From positions 1-42,850 of the forward strand of contig CAJOMF010000008.1 in assembly GCA_905235605.1 (NCBI GenBank): a stretch of 42,850 nucleotides of DNA, in the 5' to 3' direction. The notes beneath the pieces were generated by a model, which saw only the letters and a list, made by a program, of their open reading frames with translations, did not search any database and was not told where the DNA came from. Of the stretch, positions 39,051 through 42,850 are shown piece after piece (position 1 is the stretch's first letter; each line of letters opens with the position of its first letter). Both the position numbers and the translations under genes were made by a program. The DNA comes from an uncultured bacterium (lineage in GTDB: Bacteria; UBP6; UBA1177).

Positions 39051-41000
39051 ATGGCTGAAAAAAGTTTCAAGGCCGAGACCCAGAAACTGCTTGACCTTAT
39101 GATCAATTCGATCTACACGAACCGCGAGATCTTTCTTAGAGAGCTTATTTCAAATGCGAGCGACGCGATAGACAAACTCAAATTCAAGTCTCTGACAGAG
39201 CCCGATCTTTTGAAAGAGTGCGGCGAGCCGGAAATCAGGATAACTCCGGATAAAGAATTGAAAACACTTACGATTTCAGATAACGGAATCGGTATGACAT
39301 ACAACGATGTCGTCGAGAATATCGGAACTATCGCCCACAGCGGCTCAAAGGAATTCTTCGAAAAAATGGCAGCCGAAAAGGGCGAAGGCGAAAAGAATGC
39401 GGCGGAATTCATAGGACAGTTCGGTGTCGGTTTCTACAGTGCTTTCATGGTCGCAGACAGAGTTAAGATCAGAACGAGAGCGGCCGGCGCGAAACCCTCC
39501 GAGGGCGTTGTCTGGGAATCGAAAGGCGACGGAGTCTATACGATCGACAAGGCAAGCGTTGAAAAATGCGGGACTGAGATCACTCTTTACCTCAAGGACG
39601 ATGCAGTCAAGGAGATGATGCTTCTCGACAGATACGAACTTGAAGAGCTCGTTTCGAAATACAGCGATTTCATCCGCTACCCGATCAAAATGATGATAGA
39701 AAATGAAGTCCCGGAAGAAAAAGATGCTGACGGAAACGTCACGAAAGAGAAGGAGACTGTGCTTGAGGACAAGACTCTGAACTCGATGAAACCGCTCTGG
39801 AAAAGGGAAAAATCGGATGTCAAAGAGGACGAATACAAGGAATTTTACAGGCACACTTTCCATTCCTACGACGAGCCGCTGGATGTTATTCAGGCGAAAG
39901 GAGAAGGTCAGGTCGAATACACGGCACTGCTTTTCATCCCGTCGGAAACGCCCTTCAACTTCTACTCATCGCAGTTTGAAAGAGGTCTCGCACTTTACAG
40001 TAAGCAGGTTTTCATCATGGAAAAGTGCAAAGACTTGGTTCCTGAATACCTCGGTTTCGTGAAAGGCGTAGTCGACAGCCCCGATTTTTCGCTCAACATT
40101 TCGCGTGAGATGCTCCAGCACAGCAGCCAGCTCAAAATAATCTCGAAAAACCTTGAGAAAAAAGTGCTTGCTTCGCTCAAGTACATGCTCGAAAACGACC
40201 GTGAGAAATACATGAAATTCTGGAAGGAATTCGGCAGAGCAATGAAAGCCGGCGTTTACTCAGATTTCGGCGCGCACAAGGAAAAACTTCAGGATCTGCT
40301 TCTTTTCGAATCGTCGAAAAGTGACGGCATGACGACTCTCGGCGAGTACGTCAAAAGGATGCCGGAAGGGCAGAAGGAGATCTACTACGCAGCAGGAAAG
40401 GACAAAGAATCCATTTCGGGTATCCCGCAGATGGAAGCCGTTGCCGAAAAAGGCTACGAAGTCCTTTATTTTACTGATAAGATCGATGAATTTGCGTCCA
40501 CCATGCTCGTAAATTATCAGGAAAAACCGCTCAAAAACATCGCCGCGGAAGATCTGAATCTGGACACCGACGAAGAGAAAAAGGCGAAAGAAGAAAAACG
40601 GAAAGAAAAAGAGGAAGAGAGCAAATCTCTGCTTGAAACCATCAAAAAATATCTGGGAAGCGAAGTCAGCGAAGTCCGCCTTTCGTCAAGGCTCAAAAAC
40701 AGCGCTGTCTGCTTAGTCAGCGGCGCGGGACTCAGCCTGAACATGGAACAGGTCCTTGCCGAAGCATCAATGTCTGCAATGCCATCCCCCAAAGCGATGA
40801 AGATCCTCGAGATCAACCCGGATCACAAGATCTTCGAAAAACTCACCGAAATCTACAATGCAGATCCAGAGTCGCCGAAACTCAAGGATATGGCGGAAGT
40901 CCTTTACGACCAGGCACTTCTTATCGAAGGGATCACGCCGAAAAATCCTGTAAAATTCGCAAACCAGATCTCGGCTCTGCTTTCGGAAATTTCGTTATAG
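39051..41000 (+). CDS. htpG: Chaperone protein HtpG (Hsp90)
   Basis: ATG at 39051 follows GGAGG. 649 residues with the GHKL ATP-binding domain (RELISNASDAIDKL, SDNGIGMTYNDV, IAHSGSKEF, GQFGVGFYSAFMV), the middle domain with the catalytic-loop Arg region (LNISREMLQHSSQL) and a C-terminal dimerisation domain. A charged segment (around EEKKAKEEKRKEKEEE) lies near residues 512-530. It is an ATP-dependent chaperone for late folding steps. Monocistronic. Confidence 0.97.
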   Translation: MAEKSFKAETQKLLDLMINSIYTNREIFLRELISNASDAIDKLKFKSLTEPDLLKECGEPEIRITPDKELKTLTISDNGIGMTYNDVVENIGTIAHSGSKEFFEKMAAEKGEGEKNAAEFIGQFGVGFYSAFMVADRVKIRTRAAGAKPSEGVVWESKGDGVYTIDKASVEKCGTEITLYLKDDAVKEMMLLDRYELEELVSKYSDFIRYPIKMMIENEVPEEKDADGNVTKEKETVLEDKTLNSMKPLWKREKSDVKEDEYKEFYRHTFHSYDEPLDVIQAKGEGQVEYTALLFIPSETPFNFYSSQFERGLALYSKQVFIMEKCKDLVPEYLGFVKGVVDSPDFSLNISREMLQHSSQLKIISKNLEKKVLASLKYMLENDREKYMKFWKEFGRAMKAGVYSDFGAHKEKLQDLLLFESSKSDGMTTLGEYVKRMPEGQKEIYYAAGKDKESISGIPQMEAVAEKGYEVLYFTDKIDEFASTMLVNYQEKPLKNIAAEDLNLDTDEEKKAKEEKRKEKEEESKSLLETIKKYLGSEVSEVRLSSRLKNSAVCLVSGAGLSLNMEQVLAEASMSAMPSPKAMKILEINPDHKIFEKLTEIYNADPESPKLKDMAEVLYDQALLIEGITPKNPVKFANQISALLSEISL

Positions 41001-41040
41001 CAGCGGGCGAAAACAATAGTTTTGGTCAAGTGCTGTTTTC

Positions 41041-42462
41041 TTATTTGATCGTTACATATTTCTGATTTCTGCTGTTCGGTTTATCAGGAATTGTCATTGC
41101 AATCCGTCCGCTTTCAATTAGCGGATTCAGTAGTTTTCTGACGCTTCTTTTGTCTTTATAAGCAAGCATTGCCGCTATTTCCGAGATACTTTTTGCATTG
41201 GTGCAATATCCAAGAATCTTGCTTTGTTTGTCGTCTGCAACTGGTACATTAACTGGTGCATTAACTGGTGCATTAACTGGTGCATTAACTTGGGTAGCGC
41301 TACTCAAGTACAAATTACTGAACGGTATTGTCACAACAATGGATTTTTCTCTGAACTCGAAAGTTTTTTCTCCGTAAATCTCAATGATTTTGGGAACTCC
41401 GCGCCCCGATTTCTCACTTATATGTAACTGAAGAAATATTTCTGAAAGTTTGGCGTTCACCGGAACAGATTCTCCGGCAAAAAATCCTTCCATGGTCTGT
41501 TCTGTTGCCAATGTGCCTCTGGAAAGAATTTCGATGCGGTCTTCATAAACAGTAAACATCGGCGAGTTTCCTTCGATCCAGCGGTTGTGGACAAAAGCGT
41601 TTACTACCGCTTCGCGGAAAGCGGAGATGTCAAAAAGCATGACTTCTTTCCGTTCGACCACGCGGTTTCTCTCGTCTGCCTGCGGCACATTCAAAACTTC
41701 GCCATATTCAAGAACGCGGTCAAGGGACATCAGAAGACACGTGTTTCCGAACTCTCTCACGGCATACATAGTTGACGCTTTAGTTTTGCCGTTGAACAGC
41801 GAAAATCTTATCGGAATATGAGGATTGTCCGAGAGAAGCTGAGCGAGCATATTGTATTTGCCGTCAGCTGTCATGAGTCCTAAATTTTTCTTGAAAGTTA
41901 TTTTATTCAGGGCAATTCCCTTCACGCCGTAATAAAGAAAAAGCTGCTCGAAAGTCAGATCCTGATATTCAGATTCGGTGTTTTCCAGTGTCGGAACTCC
42001 GTTTCTGAGAACACTGAACAACTGCGACTCATGCTCCGGGAAATTCATCAGATTGATTTTGCTTGATCCGATACGCAGAAACCTTGTTTTATCAAAAGCT
42101 GTCGGAGCTTTTTTTGCTGCCGGAATTGTAAGAATCACGAGCCTTTTTTCTTGAAAAGTTGTTTCCAGAAATTGAAAGGCGATATCCGGGTTCATCTGTC
42201 GTGCGAGAAAATGCGGCAATGGTTCGTTTTTAACATTCCGGTGATAATCGAAATCCGTTCCGACAACCTTATGCGTTTTGTCATCAATTCCCCAGATCAA
42301 ATAGGCGTATTTCCGGCCTGTGAGAGCCGCGGCATTGGAAAGCGCGGAAATGTATTCTCCCAAAATTTTGGGTTCGAACCAGTTCACCTTGAATTCGAAC
42401 CATTCTTCTTCATATTTGTGGGCGATCAGGTCTTTGATTAAATCTTTGATTTCGGCAGGCAT
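41041..42462 (-). CDS. AlbA_2/Schlafen-domain ATP-binding protein (RecG-like regulator family)
   Basis: ATG at 42462 is supported by GGAGAAG. Residues about 5-140 are an AlbA_2 (Schlafen-type) domain: EWFEFKVNW, YISALSNAAALTGRKYAYLIWGI, RFLRIGSSKI. Residues about 275-385 have an HATPase-like C-terminal block with FREAVVNAFVHNRW, DRIEILSRG and SGRGVPKIIE, typical of the 'putative transcriptional regulator / ATP-dependent DNA helicase RecG-like' proteins. A tetrapeptide repeat NAPV links it to a C-terminal winged-helix segment (ISEIAAMLAYKDKRSVRKLLNPL). Members are often encoded near mobile or defence genes, though none is seen here. Function not established; DNA- or RNA-binding regulation is the best guess. 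Confidence 0.85.
   Translation of the reverse strand: MPAEIKDLIKDLIAHKYEEEWFEFKVNWFEPKILGEYISALSNAAALTGRKYAYLIWGIDDKTHKVVGTDFDYHRNVKNEPLPHFLARQMNPDIAFQFLETTFQEKRLVILTIPAAKKAPTAFDKTRFLRIGSSKINLMNFPEHESQLFSVLRNGVPTLENTESEYQDLTFEQLFLYYGVKGIALNKITFKKNLGLMTADGKYNMLAQLLSDNPHIPIRFSLFNGKTKASTMYAVREFGNTCLLMSLDRVLEYGEVLNVPQADERNRVVERKEVMLFDISAFREAVVNAFVHNRWIEGNSPMFTVYEDRIEILSRGTLATEQTMEGFFAGESVPVNAKLSEIFLQLHISEKSGRGVPKIIEIYGEKTFEFREKSIVVTIPFSNLYLSSATQVNAPVNAPVNAPVNVPVADDKQSKILGYCTNAKSISEIAAMLAYKDKRSVRKLLNPLIESGRIAMTIPDKPNSRNQKYVTIK
41239..41286. repeat. 12-bp tandem repeat, four units, inside the AlbA_2 gene
   Basis: Four head-to-tail copies of AACTGGTGCATT (first copy has one change, GTACATT), read on the minus strand as the peptide NAPV/NVPV. 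The 12-base unit keeps the reading frame, so copy number can vary without breaking the gene. Confidence 0.95.
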
Positions 42463-42622
42463 AGTCTTCTCCGTAAGCACAAAATACAATTTTCTTCATT
42501 TTTGCCGACCAAAACTTGGTGTTGTTTTACAGATAATTTTTATAAAGTCAATAGAAATCTGATTTTGAAAAATTTATTTGTTGATTTGCAAACTTGTCGG
42601 AGTGCGGGCGGCTCGCCTGCAA

Positions 42623-42850
42623 TTATTCGCCGCCTGCACAGTAAGAACCGTTCCAGTTGTAGCCGGAATCGCATTTGAAGCAGCATTCGCTTGTGCTGGA
42701 GGTCTCGCAGTAGCTTCCTGTTGTTGTTGGCTGCCATCCTGCGTAGTCGTCCCATGTCTGGGTTATCTGGGAAGCGGTGTTCCAGTGCGCGTTGGCGGGA
42801 AGTCCTGTGCAGTCGGAAACACGGGTGGATGCTCCGCCGTTGGCAAGTGT
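42623..42850 (-). CDS. Cys-rich surface repeat protein, 3' end only
   Basis: On the minus strand an open frame runs from the right edge of the window to TAA at 42625-42623, giving the last 75 residues of a protein whose start lies outside. The sequence carries CTGLPANAHWNTASQITQ, W-rich spacing, then CETSSTSECCFKCDSGYNW and a final SYCAGGE. The C-xLP-xNAxWNT ... ITQTW ... CxFKCxxxYxWNGSxC layout looks like one unit of a repeated Cys module, as expected in large secreted proteins of this organism type. No start codon or signal is inside the window. The 160-base gap to the AlbA_2 gene (42463-42622) holds no other gene that I can support. Confidence 0.7.
   Translation of the reverse strand, partial: TLANGGASTRVSDCTGLPANAHWNTASQITQTWDDYAGWQPTTTGSYCETSSTSECCFKCDSGYNWNGSYCAGGE

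Noticed and set aside
41001-41040. AAAAC...GTTTT repeat between htpG and the AlbA_2 gene as a terminator
   Set aside because: Five AT-rich pairs with no following T-run; too weak to call.
41239-41286. CRISPR-like tandem repeat
   Set aside because: Units are 12 bp with no spacers and they encode an in-frame peptide; no cas genes nearby.
42603-42625. GC-rich hairpin after the surface repeat gene as a terminator
   Set aside because: Only a four-base stem (GGCG/CGCC) and no T-run on the coding strand.

Overview
The window comes from an AT-leaning, gene-dense bacterial chromosome. The host is Gram-negative: there are many lipobox-type lipoproteins, two outer-membrane beta-barrel proteins and a LapA/LapB pair, which in other bacteria controls LPS synthesis. 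HydF implies an [FeFe]-hydrogenase and so probably anaerobic, fermentative life. The secreted proteins are rich in Cys modules (DUF4215-like, EGF-like, Dickkopf-like), thrombospondin type-3 repeats, PPC-type EPN motifs and Asp/Ser spacers. That repertoire recalls Myxococcota and related former delta-proteobacterial lineages, but I cannot assign a taxon from this sequence alone.

Layout. 1-11 kb is a secreted-protein island: the C-terminal part of a beta-propeller protein (P1), an acidic-linker lipoprotein (L1), a 5'-truncated FAD oxidoreductase remnant, a paralogous lipoprotein (L2), and a 1610-residue papain-like, calcium-repeat and propeller protein (P2). P1 resembles the C-terminal part of P2 and L1 resembles L2, so the island looks duplicated and seems to have broken a PreT/GltD-like gene. 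11-19 kb, mostly on the minus strand, holds more envelope proteins: a barrel protein, four lipoproteins, a small secreted protein and a tRNA-Gln/tRNA-Glu pair that sits at the end of a protein-coding operon. 18.9-24.4 kb carries lexA, a maltoporin-like protein, then lapA-lapB followed by a Cys-rich lipoprotein and a thioredoxin-like lipoprotein.

24.4-42.5 kb is mainly conserved housekeeping: era-ansA, a HAD phosphatase, a MshEN/degenerate HD-GYP/receiver-like fusion, nagZ, coaX, a glycosyltransferase-wecB-pyrD operon, a MtnX-like HAD phosphatase with hydF, a small protein and aroQ, then ffh-rpsP-khpA-rimM, htpG and an AlbA_2/Schlafen-type protein. The right edge holds the 3' end of another Cys-rich surface protein that continues outside the window.

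Three sequence-wide patterns stand out. Promoters have TTGACN, a spacer that is almost always 16 nt, and a TATAAT-like -10, and many are followed at once by a CG-rich patch and a run of T. Four of six convergent gene pairs have abutting or overlapping stop codons. Inverted repeats lie on the lexA promoter and on the promoter of the PPC lipoprotein at 15.4-17.3 kb. I see no CRISPR array, insertion sequence, integrase, rRNA or replication origin. No gene-free stretch exceeds about 200 bases.
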